A stretch of DNA of 64,000 bases from Olivibacter sp. XZL3 (GCF_004368405.1 NZ_SBJH01000112.1:1-64000); one strand, 5' to 3'. Counted from the first letter of the stretch, positions 15,970-25,448 are shown. Numbers and translations are program-made. The notes: generated by a model not told the origin, from the letters alone.

Positions 15970-17205
15970 ATGATAACATACGAACGGTTCACATTAGCCA
16001 ATGGGTTAAGAGTATTGGTGCACCAGGATAAGTCGACCCCCATGGCGGCGCTCAACCTATTGTATGACGTGGGAGCGCGCGATGAGGCACCGGACAAAAC
16101 TGGCTTTGCTCATCTTTTCGAACATTTGATGTTTGGAGGATCTATTAATATTCCGCAATTTGACCTACCATTGCAACGTGTTGGAGGCGAAAGCAACGCA
16201 TTTACCAGTAACGATATCACAAACTATTACATCACGCTTCCGGCGATTAACCTCGAGACCGCTTTCTGGTTGGAAAGCGATCGGATGTTGAGTTTGGCTT
16301 TTAGTGAAAAGAGTCTGGAAACCCAAAAGCAGGTAGTTTCTGAGGAATTTAAGCAACGTTATCTAAATCAACCGTATGGAGATGTTTGGCTTAAATTAAG
16401 GCCTTTGGCTTACCAGCATCATCCCTATAAGTGGGCTACGATTGGAAAAGAAATATCTCATATAGAGCTGGCCTCCATGCAGGATGTAAAGGCTTTTTTT
16501 AAGAAGCATTACACGCCACAGAACGCCATATTGGTGATCGCAGGCAATGTAGAGTTGAATGCAGTAAAAGATCTCGCCGAGAAATGGTTCGGCCCCATCC
16601 CTTCGGGAGCGAAGTATGTCCGCGATATTTCGCCTGAACCCGCGCAATTGGAGGCACGAAGAGCAACCGTTACCGCCAACGTACCGGTTAACAGTTTTTA
16701 TATGGCCTTTCACATGAGCGATAGACGTTCCAAAGCTTATTATAGTTGCGATTTGATTTCGGATGTCTTGTCTAGAGGTAACTCATCTAGGTTGTTCCGG
16801 CGCTTAGTGAAAGAACAGTCGATTTTTAGCGAAATAAACGCCTATCTTTTGGGCAGCTTGGATAATGGCTTATTTATTGTGGAAGGTAAACCTTTGCCCA
16901 ATATAACGATGGAGTTTGCCGAAGAGGCCATATGGGACCAATTACGCGATTTAAAAGAGACGCCTGTATCGGACTATGAATTAGAGAAGGTGAAGAATAA
17001 GATAGAGTCAACCATGGTGTTTTCGGAAATGTCCATTCTCGATAAAGCAATGAATTTGGCATATTTTGAATTATTGGGTAACGCAGATTTGCTTAATGAT
17101 GAAATCACAAAATACCTGAGCGTATCGGCTGACGACATACAACAAACAGCTCAACACATATTTCGATTAGAAAATTCGTCCACTTTATTTTATTTAGCAG
17201 GATAA
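15970..17205 (+). CDS. M16-family zinc peptidase, catalytic subunit
   Basis: A 411-residue pitrilysin/processing-peptidase-like protein. The inverted zinc motif HLFEH (His48, Glu51, His52) is intact, and a downstream acidic region would supply the third ligand Glu. No signal peptide is visible, so it appears cytoplasmic, or exported by an unrecognised route. It is followed after a single base by a second M16 gene lacking the zinc motif; such pairs form heterodimers in which the partner supplies the substrate cavity. Confidence 0.85.
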   Translation: MITYERFTLANGLRVLVHQDKSTPMAALNLLYDVGARDEAPDKTGFAHLFEHLMFGGSINIPQFDLPLQRVGGESNAFTSNDITNYYITLPAINLETAFWLESDRMLSLAFSEKSLETQKQVVSEEFKQRYLNQPYGDVWLKLRPLAYQHHPYKWATIGKEISHIELASMQDVKAFFKKHYTPQNAILVIAGNVELNAVKDLAEKWFGPIPSGAKYVRDISPEPAQLEARRATVTANVPVNSFYMAFHMSDRRSKAYYSCDLISDVLSRGNSSRLFRRLVKEQSIFSEINAYLLGSLDNGLFIVEGKPLPNITMEFAEEAIWDQLRDLKETPVSDYELEKVKNKIESTMVFSEMSILDKAMNLAYFELLGNADLLNDEITKYLSVSADDIQQTAQHIFRLENSSTLFYLAG

Positions 17206-17206
17206 T

Positions 17207-18502
17207 ATGATAGACAGAACCAAGGCGCCCGAATTCAAAGTCGTAGAAGAGGTAAAACTTTTAGAACCAAGACATGAAGTATTACAGAACGGTGTAAATC
17301 TCTTTATCTTTAATTCGGGCGAGCAAGATTTGGTGAAAATAGAATGGGTATTCCAAAATTTGAGCGCAGAAGGTTCGTGCCTTCCATTGCTCAATATCGC
17401 CCTTGTCGGCATGTTTTTGGAAGGCACCAAACAATATACAAGTGCCGAAATTGCCGAGAACGTAGATTTTTACGGCGCGTTTTTACAGCCGGAATACGCT
17501 TTTGATCACAGCTCTCTTACCTTATATGCACTGAGTAAGCATGTTAAAAAATTACTGCCCATTGTAAAAAGTGTGCTAACAGACAGTGTTTTTCCGGAAA
17601 AGGAACTTGCCACCTATGTACGCAACAATAAGCAAAACTTGAGTGTATCCTTAAAGAAGAACGACTTTATTGCGCGGAGAGTTTTTAACAAATCGATTTT
17701 CAACGGAAGTCGATACGGATATACACCCGAAGTAGCAGATTACGATCAGCTGAATCGTAGTGATCTGTTGAGGCTTTATGAACGTCAGGTTAACGCCGCT
17801 AATTGTACCCTTTTTATTTCGGGTAAAGTAAGCGAGGAAGTGCTGAACACTATTAAAGCATGTTTCGGCAGCGAATGGGAAGCTCGACCCGTTGCCAAAC
17901 GTCAGGAAGAGAGCTCAGCGAAAAGTATACAACAAGGCGACTTAATCGTAATCGAGAGGGCAGAAGCGCTTCAATCGGCTATCCGGATCGGCTATCAAAC
18001 AATTAATCGCCAACATCCCGACTTTTCGTCCTTACAACTGGTAAACACCATTTTAGGTGGCTATTTTGGATCCAGGTTAATGTCCAATATCCGGGAAGAT
18101 AAAGGTTATACCTACGGAATAGGCTCTGGCATTGGTTCTTTAAAGTATGATGGTTTCTTCACTATTGCAACAGAGGTCGGAACAGATGTAACAAAAGCAA
18201 CGCTGTTAGAAATTGAAAAGGAGATTAATCGTCTAAAAAGCGAACCAGTTCCTGCAGAAGAGCTGACATTGGTAAAAAACTATATTACCGGCGCTTTTCT
18301 AGGGTCCCTGGAAAACGTCTTTTCTCATGTAGATAAATTTAAGAACGTATACTTTGCAGGACTCGGTTTATCGTACTATAACCGTCATTTACAAATTGTA
18401 AAAAACAGTACGGCAGAAACAATTATGGAGACGGCGAACAAATATTTCGACTACGATAAGATGGTTAAAATTGTGGTCGGAAAAATGCCTTCTCTTACTT
18501 AA
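17207..18502 (+). CDS. M16-family peptidase, non-catalytic partner subunit
   Basis: A 431-residue M16 homologue. At the place of HxxEH it reads LVGMFLEGTKQYTSAE, so the zinc site is lost. The C-terminal M16 signature is kept (LMSNIREDKGYTYGIGSG, with the Arg/Tyr pair that contacts substrate in the catalytic partner). Its ATG starts one base after the TAA of the catalytic subunit, which indicates translational coupling and a 1:1 complex. It should help form the closed chamber that degrades peptides. Confidence 0.85.
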   Translation: MIDRTKAPEFKVVEEVKLLEPRHEVLQNGVNLFIFNSGEQDLVKIEWVFQNLSAEGSCLPLLNIALVGMFLEGTKQYTSAEIAENVDFYGAFLQPEYAFDHSSLTLYALSKHVKKLLPIVKSVLTDSVFPEKELATYVRNNKQNLSVSLKKNDFIARRVFNKSIFNGSRYGYTPEVADYDQLNRSDLLRLYERQVNAANCTLFISGKVSEEVLNTIKACFGSEWEARPVAKRQEESSAKSIQQGDLIVIERAEALQSAIRIGYQTINRQHPDFSSLQLVNTILGGYFGSRLMSNIREDKGYTYGIGSGIGSLKYDGFFTIATEVGTDVTKATLLEIEKEINRLKSEPVPAEELTLVKNYITGAFLGSLENVFSHVDKFKNVYFAGLGLSYYNRHLQIVKNSTAETIMETANKYFDYDKMVKIVVGKMPSLT

Positions 18503-18572
18503 TGAAAAAAGCGCTCGGCCCCAAGATAGTGAGGCGTACCAAGAATAGCTCGATCGGCACGCCTCATATACG

Positions 18573-20201
18573 CTAGAACAAGAAATTGGTACTCAAAAAA
18601 TTAGAATTTTGATGGTTCACAATTTCATTGATGAGTTCTTTATTTTTGTCGTTCATTTTAGCCGCCACCAGCGAACGTATAGAGAAAGAACGTAAAGCAT
18701 CCACAACAGAAAGTGTACCTTCTGCGCTATCTTTTCTACCGGTAAACGGAAACTTATCGGGCCCCCGCTGGCATTGGCTGTTGATGTTTACGCGGCTCAC
18801 CAGGTTTACGAAGGGATCGATCAAGGAAGCTATTTCCTGTGCGTCATTGCTGAAAATACTTACTTGCATACCGTGGGGGGAGTCAATCTGGTAGGCAATT
18901 GGTTCTTCAAGCGAATCATAGGGAATTACCGGTATAATCGGGCCAAATTGCTCTTCGCGATACAGTTTCATTTTTTCATTAACAGGAAAAACAACCGCGG
19001 GATAAACAAAAGATGCTAGGTTCGCGCCGCCATTTTCATTGACAACTTTTGCTCCGTGAGCAAGTGCATCATCAATGCATTCTTTTAAATACTCGGGCTT
19101 TCCGGGTTCTGGTAGAGGTGTTAAACTGACGCTTGGTATCCATGGCATACCGAATTTCAATTGCGCAATTGCTTCGCTCAATTTCTGAAGAAAATCTTCC
19201 GCAATAGCGCGATGTACAAAAACGATCTTGATAGCCGTACATCGCTGCCCATTAAACGATAAGGCGCCTAATACCGTTTCATTAACGGCAAGGGTGATGT
19301 CAGCATTCTTCGTTACGATTGCCGCATTTTTCGCGTCCAAACTGAGTACTGCTCTTAACCGGTTTATCTTCGGATGGCGCTTCTTAAGGTCGTTGGCCAC
19401 CTTGCTGGAACCTATAAAGGCGAGCACATTGATTTTTCCTGTTTGCATCAGGCCCGGTGTTATCGTAGCACCTCTTCCGTAAATCGTGTTTACCACACCT
19501 TTCGGGAAAGATTCCTGAAAAGCTTTCAACAAGGGATAGTGGAGTAAGGTGCCATGTTTTGGCGGTTTAAAAAGCAGCGTGTTTCCCATGATGATCGCGG
19601 GGATCAGCGTTGTAAACGTTTCGTTCAATGGATAATTGAAAGGTCCCATACACAAGACGACTCCTATAGGCGACCGTCTTATCTGGGCAACCACACCTTC
19701 TTCAATTTCAAATCGAGACGATTGACGATCAATATCTTTTAACGCGTCAATGGTGGCATTTATGTAATCGACCGTTCTGTCAAACTCCTTAGCCGCGTCC
19801 GTATGGGATTTTCCGATTTCCCACATAATAAGTTTAACGACTAATGAACGCTGCTCGTTCATTTTAAAAACGAACTTCTGTAAGCATTTTATCCGATTAT
19901 CGATGCTCATGGTAGGCCATTCGCCACGACCGTTATCATAGGCCTTTACAGCGGCATCGAGTGCCTCCATAGCTTCCTGCTCCGTACAAATGGGATAGGT
20001 ACCTATAAATTTTCGCTGTAACACCCCTTGTTCGTCAGGAATACATATGGGTGAATACACTTCGCTGACAGGCCCTGTCCAGCTGCGCATTTCACCATTA
20101 CAAAGGTATTCACGCTGGTGGAGTTCCTCGTGAATTGCAAATTCTTCCGGTATGTCACTTTCCGGCACAAATAGAGATTTTAATCGATCGTTGAAGTTCA
20201 T
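18573..20201 (-). CDS. GapN/ALDH11-like aldehyde dehydrogenase with unusual active site
   Basis: A 542-residue aldehyde dehydrogenase most like NADP-dependent non-phosphorylating glyceraldehyde-3-phosphate dehydrogenase: catalytic Cys321 in FNGQRCTAIK, cofactor motif GPFNYPLNE, and the C-terminal PDKFPFTGRKDSAEG then ALRSFSIRSLVA typical of ALDH11. Where the family has LELGGK with the general-base Glu, this protein reads LSLDAK (Ser287, Asp289), so either Asp289 substitutes or chemistry differs. About 65 extra N-terminal residues precede the usual domain. ATG 20201 is chosen over an upstream GTG for its AAAGAA leader. Alternative role: oxidation of a semialdehyde from lysine catabolism; less likely by similarity. 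Confidence 0.7.
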   Translation of the reverse strand: MNFNDRLKSLFVPESDIPEEFAIHEELHQREYLCNGEMRSWTGPVSEVYSPICIPDEQGVLQRKFIGTYPICTEQEAMEALDAAVKAYDNGRGEWPTMSIDNRIKCLQKFVFKMNEQRSLVVKLIMWEIGKSHTDAAKEFDRTVDYINATIDALKDIDRQSSRFEIEEGVVAQIRRSPIGVVLCMGPFNYPLNETFTTLIPAIIMGNTLLFKPPKHGTLLHYPLLKAFQESFPKGVVNTIYGRGATITPGLMQTGKINVLAFIGSSKVANDLKKRHPKINRLRAVLSLDAKNAAIVTKNADITLAVNETVLGALSFNGQRCTAIKIVFVHRAIAEDFLQKLSEAIAQLKFGMPWIPSVSLTPLPEPGKPEYLKECIDDALAHGAKVVNENGGANLASFVYPAVVFPVNEKMKLYREEQFGPIIPVIPYDSLEEPIAYQIDSPHGMQVSIFSNDAQEIASLIDPFVNLVSRVNINSQCQRGPDKFPFTGRKDSAEGTLSVVDALRSFSIRSLVAAKMNDKNKELINEIVNHQNSNFLSTNFLF

Positions 20202-20356
20202 TTCTTTGGATATTGATAGTGAAACAGTCGCCACAAAGCCGTTAACAACTAAGTAATCCCTTTGTGTTAGGCTTGGTGAAAATAGCTAATTTATCGATAT
20301 ATTCACAACTAAAACTCACATTAATAAAGAGATAATAGCGGCGAAGGCCTTACGTC

Positions 20357-20398
20357 AAAAAACAAAAAAAGGGGCATGAATGTCGTTCATGCCCCTTT
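20357..20398 (-). terminator. Rho-independent terminator of the nitroreductase gene
   Basis: AAAGGGGCATGAA (20368-20380) pairs perfectly with 20386-20398 around TGTCG. On the minus strand the stem is followed by a long T-rich tract. It sits just after the nitroreductase stop codon. Confidence 0.85.
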
Positions 20399-20415
20399 CG
20401 CTACTATGGAATTTC

Positions 20416-21048
20416 CTAGCTGATAACCGAGATAAATGCTTCCTTTGGCTTTCTCACCTTCTTTAAATTGACAAGCCAGTCGTTTGAGGCGTCTCTGTAG
20501 CCCAATGGCAGTAAAGTCACGCTTTTTAATCCTTTCGCTTCCAAGTCAAGTAATTTATCTAAGGCCGAATTGTTAAACCCTTCCATCGGAGTGGCGTCTA
20601 CTTCTAAAACCGCCGCAGCTGCAATGGCCATACCAAAGCCGATATACGCTTGACGCGCGGCATGTTCGAAGTTTTCCTGTGCAGAGCGACTCGTATAAGC
20701 CGCGATCAATCTGTTTTTATAATCGTCCATTGCATTACTAGGCAAACCTCTTTCCGTTGTAGTATGAAGGAACACGTCGTTTATCCGCTCAGCGGTATAG
20801 TTGTCCCATGCTGCGAATACCAGCAAATGTGAACTATCGGTTATTTGGCTCTGGTTATTTGCCACTTCCCTAATATTCTCTTTCAATGCATCATTTGTTA
20901 TCACAATAACCTCATATGGTTGCAGACCGGACGAAGTAGGGGCTAGGTAGGTTGCTTCTAGTATTGCATCTACTTTATCTTGTGGGACCGGCTGCCCATT
21001 CATTTTTTTTGTGGCGTAGCGCCACTTTAACGCAGTTATTAATTCCAT
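20416..21048 (-). CDS. Nitroreductase-family NAD(P)H-dependent oxidoreductase
   Basis: A 210-residue FMN protein of the NfsB-like nitroreductase family. The N-terminal KWRYATKKMNG, then LAPTSSGLQPYEVIVI (FMN-binding Ser/Gln region) and the C-terminal LPLGYRD are characteristic. It reduces quinones or nitro compounds with NAD(P)H. It has its own terminator and is divergently transcribed from an HxlR-type regulator 150 bases away; such pairs commonly form an electrophile-responsive switch. Confidence 0.85.
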   Translation of the reverse strand: MELITALKWRYATKKMNGQPVPQDKVDAILEATYLAPTSSGLQPYEVIVITNDALKENIREVANNQSQITDSSHLLVFAAWDNYTAERINDVFLHTTTERGLPSNAMDDYKNRLIAAYTSRSAQENFEHAARQAYIGFGMAIAAAAVLEVDATPMEGFNNSALDKLLDLEAKGLKSVTLLPLGYRDASNDWLVNLKKVRKPKEAFISVIS

Positions 21049-21089
21049 TTTGAAAATTAAATTTATAAAATTAAGGACTTACCTTTTTT

Positions 21090-21107
21090 GAACGCCGTTT
21101 TGCGTTC
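21090..21107. promoter_or_regulatory. Inverted repeat in the divergent nitroreductase/HxlR region
   Basis: GAACGC (21090-21095) is inverted as GCGTTC (21102-21107). It lies 42 bases before the nitroreductase ATG and is a candidate HxlR operator. Confidence 0.35.
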
Positions 21108-21113
21108 GAATCG

Positions 21114-21144
21114 TTGCAAAGCTCCGTAATATAGTTTACTTTTG
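21114..21144 (+). promoter_or_regulatory. Promoter of the HxlR regulator gene
   Basis: TTG (21114-21116), a 20-base spacer and TACTTTTG (21137-21144) match the Bacteroidota consensus on both boxes. The expected transcript start is near 21151. Confidence 0.6.
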
Positions 21145-21162
21145 AAAGTATTTATACGTTTG

Positions 21163-21187
21163 ATAGTGGTTTCCAAAAGGAAACTAT
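21163..21187. promoter_or_regulatory. Candidate HxlR operator
   Basis: GTTTCC (21169-21174) and GGAAAC (21179-21184) flank AAAA, and ATAGT (21163-21167) is inverted as ACTAT (21183-21187). It lies between the predicted transcript start and the ATG of the regulator, fitting autoregulation. Confidence 0.4.
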
Positions 21188-21198
21188 AAAGCTAAGCC

Positions 21199-21573
21199 AT
21201 GGAAACAATAAAGAAAAGCATCACAAGCGATGGTTGCAGAGAAAAATTAAGAGCGGTACATGACACCTTGGATGTATTGGGAGGTAAATGGAAAATTGAG
21301 ATCATTAGTGCTTTGAGCTTCGGAAAGCTGCGTTTCATGGAATTGCAGCGAGAGGTACAGGGAATTGGTGCTAAAATGCTCTCAAAAGAACTTCGGGAAC
21401 TGGAACTAAATGAACTGGTTTCCCGTCAGGTTTGCAATACGAAACCTATAACGGTAGAGTATGAGCTTTCGGAATACGGAAAAACGTTAGGAAATATCAT
21501 AGACGAAATGATTGATTGGGGTATGAAACATCGTGAGCGTATCAAAGAGCAGTGTGCCGAGTCGGCCAAATAA
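21199..21573 (+). CDS. HxlR/DUF24-family winged-helix regulator
   Basis: A 124-residue regulator. HxlR signature: LDVLGGKWKIEIISAL, FMELQREVQGIGAKMLSKELRELE (recognition region) and VEYELSEYGKTL. Cys13 (SDGCREKL) is at the place of the redox-sensing N-terminal Cys of YodB/HypR-type members, so response to quinones or electrophiles is plausible. It is divergent from the nitroreductase gene, its likely target, with inverted repeats between the two. Confidence 0.85.
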   Translation: METIKKSITSDGCREKLRAVHDTLDVLGGKWKIEIISALSFGKLRFMELQREVQGIGAKMLSKELRELELNELVSRQVCNTKPITVEYELSEYGKTLGNIIDEMIDWGMKHRERIKEQCAESAK

Positions 21574-21703
21574 ACGCCCCATCCGTCGAACGGCACTCAT
21601 TCCATTGAGCATATGACATGAATGAATAAAAAGATGTTTTCCGAAAAAAAAAGAAGTTTTTAGGGACGGATACGCTAAATTAGCGGCCCCAAAAGCAGTC
21701 TTA

Positions 21704-23545
21704 ATGAAGATTATCATAACAGAAAAACCGTCTGTAGCACGTGATTTGGCAAAGGTGTTTGGAGCTACGACGAAAAGAGACGGATACATAGAGGGTAAAG
21801 GGTACTCATTCACGTGGGCGTTTGGACATTTACTTCAGTTGGCGCCGCCGCAGGAATACGGGTATATCGGCTGGAAAGCTAAGAATCTTCCGATGTTGCC
21901 TCAAAAACTAAAGCTGAGCGTTCGTAAAATCAAAACAAATCAAGGGCTGATTGAGGATCCGTCGGTACGGAAGCAGCTGAATACTATCAAGGCTCTTTTT
22001 GACATTGCAACTGAAATTATAGTAGCAACGGATGCGGGTAGGGAAGGAGAACTTATCTTTAGGTATATCTACCATTATCTGCATTGTAAAAAGCCCTTCC
22101 GGCGCCTCTGGATATCTTCGCAGACGGACGCGGCCATTAAAGACGGCTTTAGAAATCTTAAACCAGGCGACGCGTATGATACCTTGTTTTATTCCGCGCA
22201 TTGCCGGTCGGAGTCCGATTGGTTGGTAGGAATGAACGCTACGCAGGCCCTGAGTATATCAGCGGGATCCAAAACTGTGCTGTCATTGGGCCGGGTGCAG
22301 ACGCCCACTTTAGCGATGATCTGCGCCCGATATTTGGAGAACAAGAATTTCGTGCCGCAAACTTACTACCAGGTGATCATTTCGGTACAGAAGAACGGAC
22401 AAATCTTTAAGGCGGTTTCCAAAAAGAACTATCATAAAAGAGAGGAAGCGGAGGCGATTCTCCAGGCCGTTAAAAGTTTGGCCGACGGCTTTGCTGCGGG
22501 AGGCGATGTCAGTAAAGTGGAAACTAAAACGAAAAGGGAACAGCCTCCTTTACTGCATGATCTGAGCAGTTTGCAACAGGAAGCGAACAAAAAGAAGGGA
22601 TATACAGCGGATGAGACGCTTGCTATTCTACAGCGTCTATATGAAGAAAAGCTGATTACCTACCCTCGGACAGGCAGTCAATATATCGGCGACGATGTCT
22701 TTGCTACGATTCCTCAGCTTATTGAAAAACAACAACAGCATCCTTTTTTCTCTAAACAGGCCTTTGTTTTAGGTAATAATAAACTTAATAAGCGAAGTGT
22801 GAACGCCAAAAAAGTAACAGATCACCATGCAATCTTGCCGACCGGAGAACAGCCACGGAATCTGCCTCCCGATAAACAAGCAATATACGATATGATTATT
22901 GGACGAATGCTTGAGGCATTCCATGAGGTATGTGTAAAGGATCTCACCAAGATATCAATTGAATCCGGTTCAACTTTTATTGCAAACGGTACTGTAATCC
23001 GCTCGGCTGGCTGGCGCGCGGTATACAATGAGCCTGAGGAAAGCGATCAAGACCAACCCGAAAATAATACCATACCAAAAGTGAACGTGGGTGAAAGCGT
23101 TTCCATTCAAGACAAGAATGTTGCGGAAAAGCAAACGAAGCCCAAACCTTTTTATACGGAAGCAACTTTGCTCAAAGCGATGGAAACCGCCGGCAAAGAG
23201 ATAGAGGACGAAGAGTTGCGATATGCAATGAAAGGAAGTGGCTTGGGAACACCCGCCACGCGCGCGTCGATCATTGAGACCCTTATAAAACGTTCATATA
23301 TCGCAAGGAAGAAAAAGAACTTATTACCAACGGCAACTGGACTGGCGGTGTACGACATCGTAAAGGACAAGTTGATTGCTCAGGCGGAACTTACAGGTCA
23401 ATGGGAAAAACGTTTAGAGGAAATTCGCTCCGGGGCTTCTGTTAAAGCCTTCAAACAAGAAATCAAACAGTATACGGAGAAAATAACCCAAGAACTGCTC
23501 ATCGCTGGAAAAGAACTTGAACTGGTGCTGGAAAAGGAAAATTAG
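21704..23545 (+). CDS. topB: DNA topoisomerase III
   Basis: A 613-residue type IA topoisomerase. The Toprim domain starts at residue 1 (MKIIITEKPSVARDLAKVFG, then ATDAGREGELIFRY for the acidic Mg site). The catalytic Tyr sits in LITYPRTGSQYIGDD. The C-terminal region lacks zinc fingers, as in topoisomerase III. It cleaves single strands and decatenates replication intermediates. ATG 21704 gives the family-standard start. It is convergent with the permease gene three bases beyond its stop. Confidence 0.9.
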   Translation: MKIIITEKPSVARDLAKVFGATTKRDGYIEGKGYSFTWAFGHLLQLAPPQEYGYIGWKAKNLPMLPQKLKLSVRKIKTNQGLIEDPSVRKQLNTIKALFDIATEIIVATDAGREGELIFRYIYHYLHCKKPFRRLWISSQTDAAIKDGFRNLKPGDAYDTLFYSAHCRSESDWLVGMNATQALSISAGSKTVLSLGRVQTPTLAMICARYLENKNFVPQTYYQVIISVQKNGQIFKAVSKKNYHKREEAEAILQAVKSLADGFAAGGDVSKVETKTKREQPPLLHDLSSLQQEANKKKGYTADETLAILQRLYEEKLITYPRTGSQYIGDDVFATIPQLIEKQQQHPFFSKQAFVLGNNKLNKRSVNAKKVTDHHAILPTGEQPRNLPPDKQAIYDMIIGRMLEAFHEVCVKDLTKISIESGSTFIANGTVIRSAGWRAVYNEPEESDQDQPENNTIPKVNVGESVSIQDKNVAEKQTKPKPFYTEATLLKAMETAGKEIEDEELRYAMKGSGLGTPATRASIIETLIKRSYIARKKKNLLPTATGLAVYDIVKDKLIAQAELTGQWEKRLEEIRSGASVKAFKQEIKQYTEKITQELLIAGKELELVLEKEN

Positions 23546-23548
23546 CAA

Positions 23549-24685
23549 CTATTTTTCGTCTTTGCCTATTTTGTCTTTTAGCTTCCATCGCTTGAGAAGT
23601 ACCATTGTTGAATATCTTTTTAGATGGTATTTTTCCGGTTCTCCTATCAGGAAGCCAAAGGCCTTCATGGAAGGAATGGCATCGAATAATACTTTAATAA
23701 CTGCGGTTAATGGTAAAGCCAATATCAAGCCCGCTAAGCCAAATAACATACCTCCGAGTAGAATGGCAATTACAGCCATTAGTGGATTAATACTCACTTT
23801 GCCGCCGACTATATTAGGAGTAATGACATTCCCCTCTAAAAATTGAACAACCTGAAACCAGGCTATTATGCCTACAGCATACCAATAGCTGTCTTTAGTT
23901 GCGAGGGCAAATATGGCCGGTAATATAGACCCCAAGGCAATTCCAATATAAGGCAATAACATTAACAGCGAAGCTAAGGTGCCGAAGAACCATGCATATT
24001 GGATGCCCATGATCATCAGTCCTATTGTGTTTAAAATCGCCACAATTGCCATTACAGTAATCAGACCCAATAGATAGCTTTGAACAACGTCGTAAATACG
24101 GTTAAGTGTTTCATGCACTTTGTCCTGCGGTGTACTACTAAAAGCGTGGAAAAAAAATTCTCGGAAAAAGTCTCTGTAATAGAGAAGAAAAAAGGAAAAA
24201 AGGGGAACAATGACAAGGCCCGCTAAGATACCACCTACTGAACCAAAAGCAGCAGAAAGGTAAACGCCGGCGTTCGACAAGGCCCTATTTGATAGCTCCT
24301 TTATTCTCGCAGTAATTTCACCTGGCTCAACACCAAATTTAGCCGTTATCCAGTGTTGGATGGTGTTGAATATCGTTAAGAATTTGCGTTGAAGATTGGT
24401 TCCATCATGGCCGATAACGATTACTTGATGTACAATAAACCAAATGAGCCCCGCAATGATCAGTATAGCCAATATGACCGCTAGAATAGAAGAAAGCGCT
24501 CGATGCATATTGAGTTTTTCCAGAAATCTGGCAACAGGATAAAGTGAAATGGAAATCAGAATAGAAAACATTAACGGAACAAGCACGCTCTGCAAAAAAT
24601 AAAGCACAGCGATAATTAGCACCAATGAAAGTAAACTGGCGGCCAATTCGAAAGAATAGGGCTTTTTGTCTGTAGGATTTAACAT
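23549..24685 (-). CDS. AI-2E-family (PerM-type) membrane permease
   Basis: A 378-residue protein with about eight membrane helices: a pair near the N-terminus, a large soluble loop (about 75-140), then the conserved C-terminal half with GIQYAWFFGTLASLLMLLPYIG and EGNVITPNIVGGKVSINPL, the family hallmark. Members export signalling molecules or act as Na+/H+ antiporters; substrate unknown. ATG 24685 is used rather than an upstream TTG. Confidence 0.8.
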   Translation of the reverse strand: MLNPTDKKPYSFELAASLLSLVLIIAVLYFLQSVLVPLMFSILISISLYPVARFLEKLNMHRALSSILAVILAILIIAGLIWFIVHQVIVIGHDGTNLQRKFLTIFNTIQHWITAKFGVEPGEITARIKELSNRALSNAGVYLSAAFGSVGGILAGLVIVPLFSFFLLYYRDFFREFFFHAFSSTPQDKVHETLNRIYDVVQSYLLGLITVMAIVAILNTIGLMIMGIQYAWFFGTLASLLMLLPYIGIALGSILPAIFALATKDSYWYAVGIIAWFQVVQFLEGNVITPNIVGGKVSINPLMAVIAILLGGMLFGLAGLILALPLTAVIKVLFDAIPSMKAFGFLIGEPEKYHLKRYSTMVLLKRWKLKDKIGKDEK

Positions 24686-24834
24686 GTAAACATCTATCTC
24701 AAGGCAATCCAAGACTTAACAAAGACGTTATAGCAATTGTTTCAAAAAAACTACGCTGTGCTCTAAATTAACCTTAACTTCGCTGCATTTTGTAGGGAAT
24801 TAATTCAACCACTTAGCTAATTAAGTCGAAAAAC

Positions 24835-25443
24835 ATGGCCGAATGGCTGACTATTTTTAGAGAACAATTAATCCAAACACCGCTGATTCAATGGTTTGGA
24901 GTCCTTTTCGGAGTGGCGGAGGTCTTCTTGGCCCGCTATAATAAGGTAGCGCTATATCCCTGTGGTATTATTAGCATTCTGATCACACTCATTGTTTTGT
25001 ACGAGGCAGGTCTTTATGCAGAGATTTTACTCAACCTCTACTATCTTGTGATGAGCCTTTACGGGTGGTATTATTGGCTTAGAAAAGGGGATAGTAAAGA
25101 AGTGCCAATTACCACCTGTTCCGGGCGTGATTGGTGGGTGGTTTTCAGTTTCCTGTTTGTTGGGACACCCGTTTTATACAATGTGCTTTTTTATTTTACA
25201 GATTCTACGGTTCCGCTATGGGACACTTGGGTAACAGTAACGGCATGGGCTGGCATGTGGTTATTGGCTAAGCGCAAGCTGGAGAATTGGCTGCTTCTCA
25301 ACATAAGCAATGCTTTTGCTGTCCCACTTTATATTCACAAAAACCTTTTTCTTTACGCTATTTTAACACTCTTCTTGTTTGTCGTTGCCGTTTTTGGTTA
25401 TTTCGCTTGGCGAAGGTCGATGCGGACGGCGCTTAATAAATAA
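24835..25443 (+). CDS. pnuC: PnuC-family vitamin precursor transporter
   Basis: A 202-residue membrane protein with seven hydrophobic segments. LLNLYYLVMSLYGWYYWLRK is the PnuC signature, and the W..W.GV.FGV.EV.LA start is also typical. PnuC proteins carry nicotinamide riboside by facilitated diffusion; some Bacteroidota relatives carry thiamine. No TPP riboswitch or NadR-type kinase gene is seen next to it, so the substrate is undecided. It overlaps no gene but precedes a flavoprotein by five bases, indicating co-transcription. Confidence 0.8.
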   Translation: MAEWLTIFREQLIQTPLIQWFGVLFGVAEVFLARYNKVALYPCGIISILITLIVLYEAGLYAEILLNLYYLVMSLYGWYYWLRKGDSKEVPITTCSGRDWWVVFSFLFVGTPVLYNVLFYFTDSTVPLWDTWVTVTAWAGMWLLAKRKLENWLLLNISNAFAVPLYIHKNLFLYAILTLFLFVVAVFGYFAWRRSMRTALNK

Positions 25444-25448
25444 AAGGA

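Noticed and set aside
13502-20201. Lysine transaminase and the GapN-like dehydrogenase as one lysine-degradation operon
   Set aside because: They are 3.7 kb apart with plus-strand genes between them, and the dehydrogenase resembles GapN rather than aminoadipate-semialdehyde dehydrogenase.
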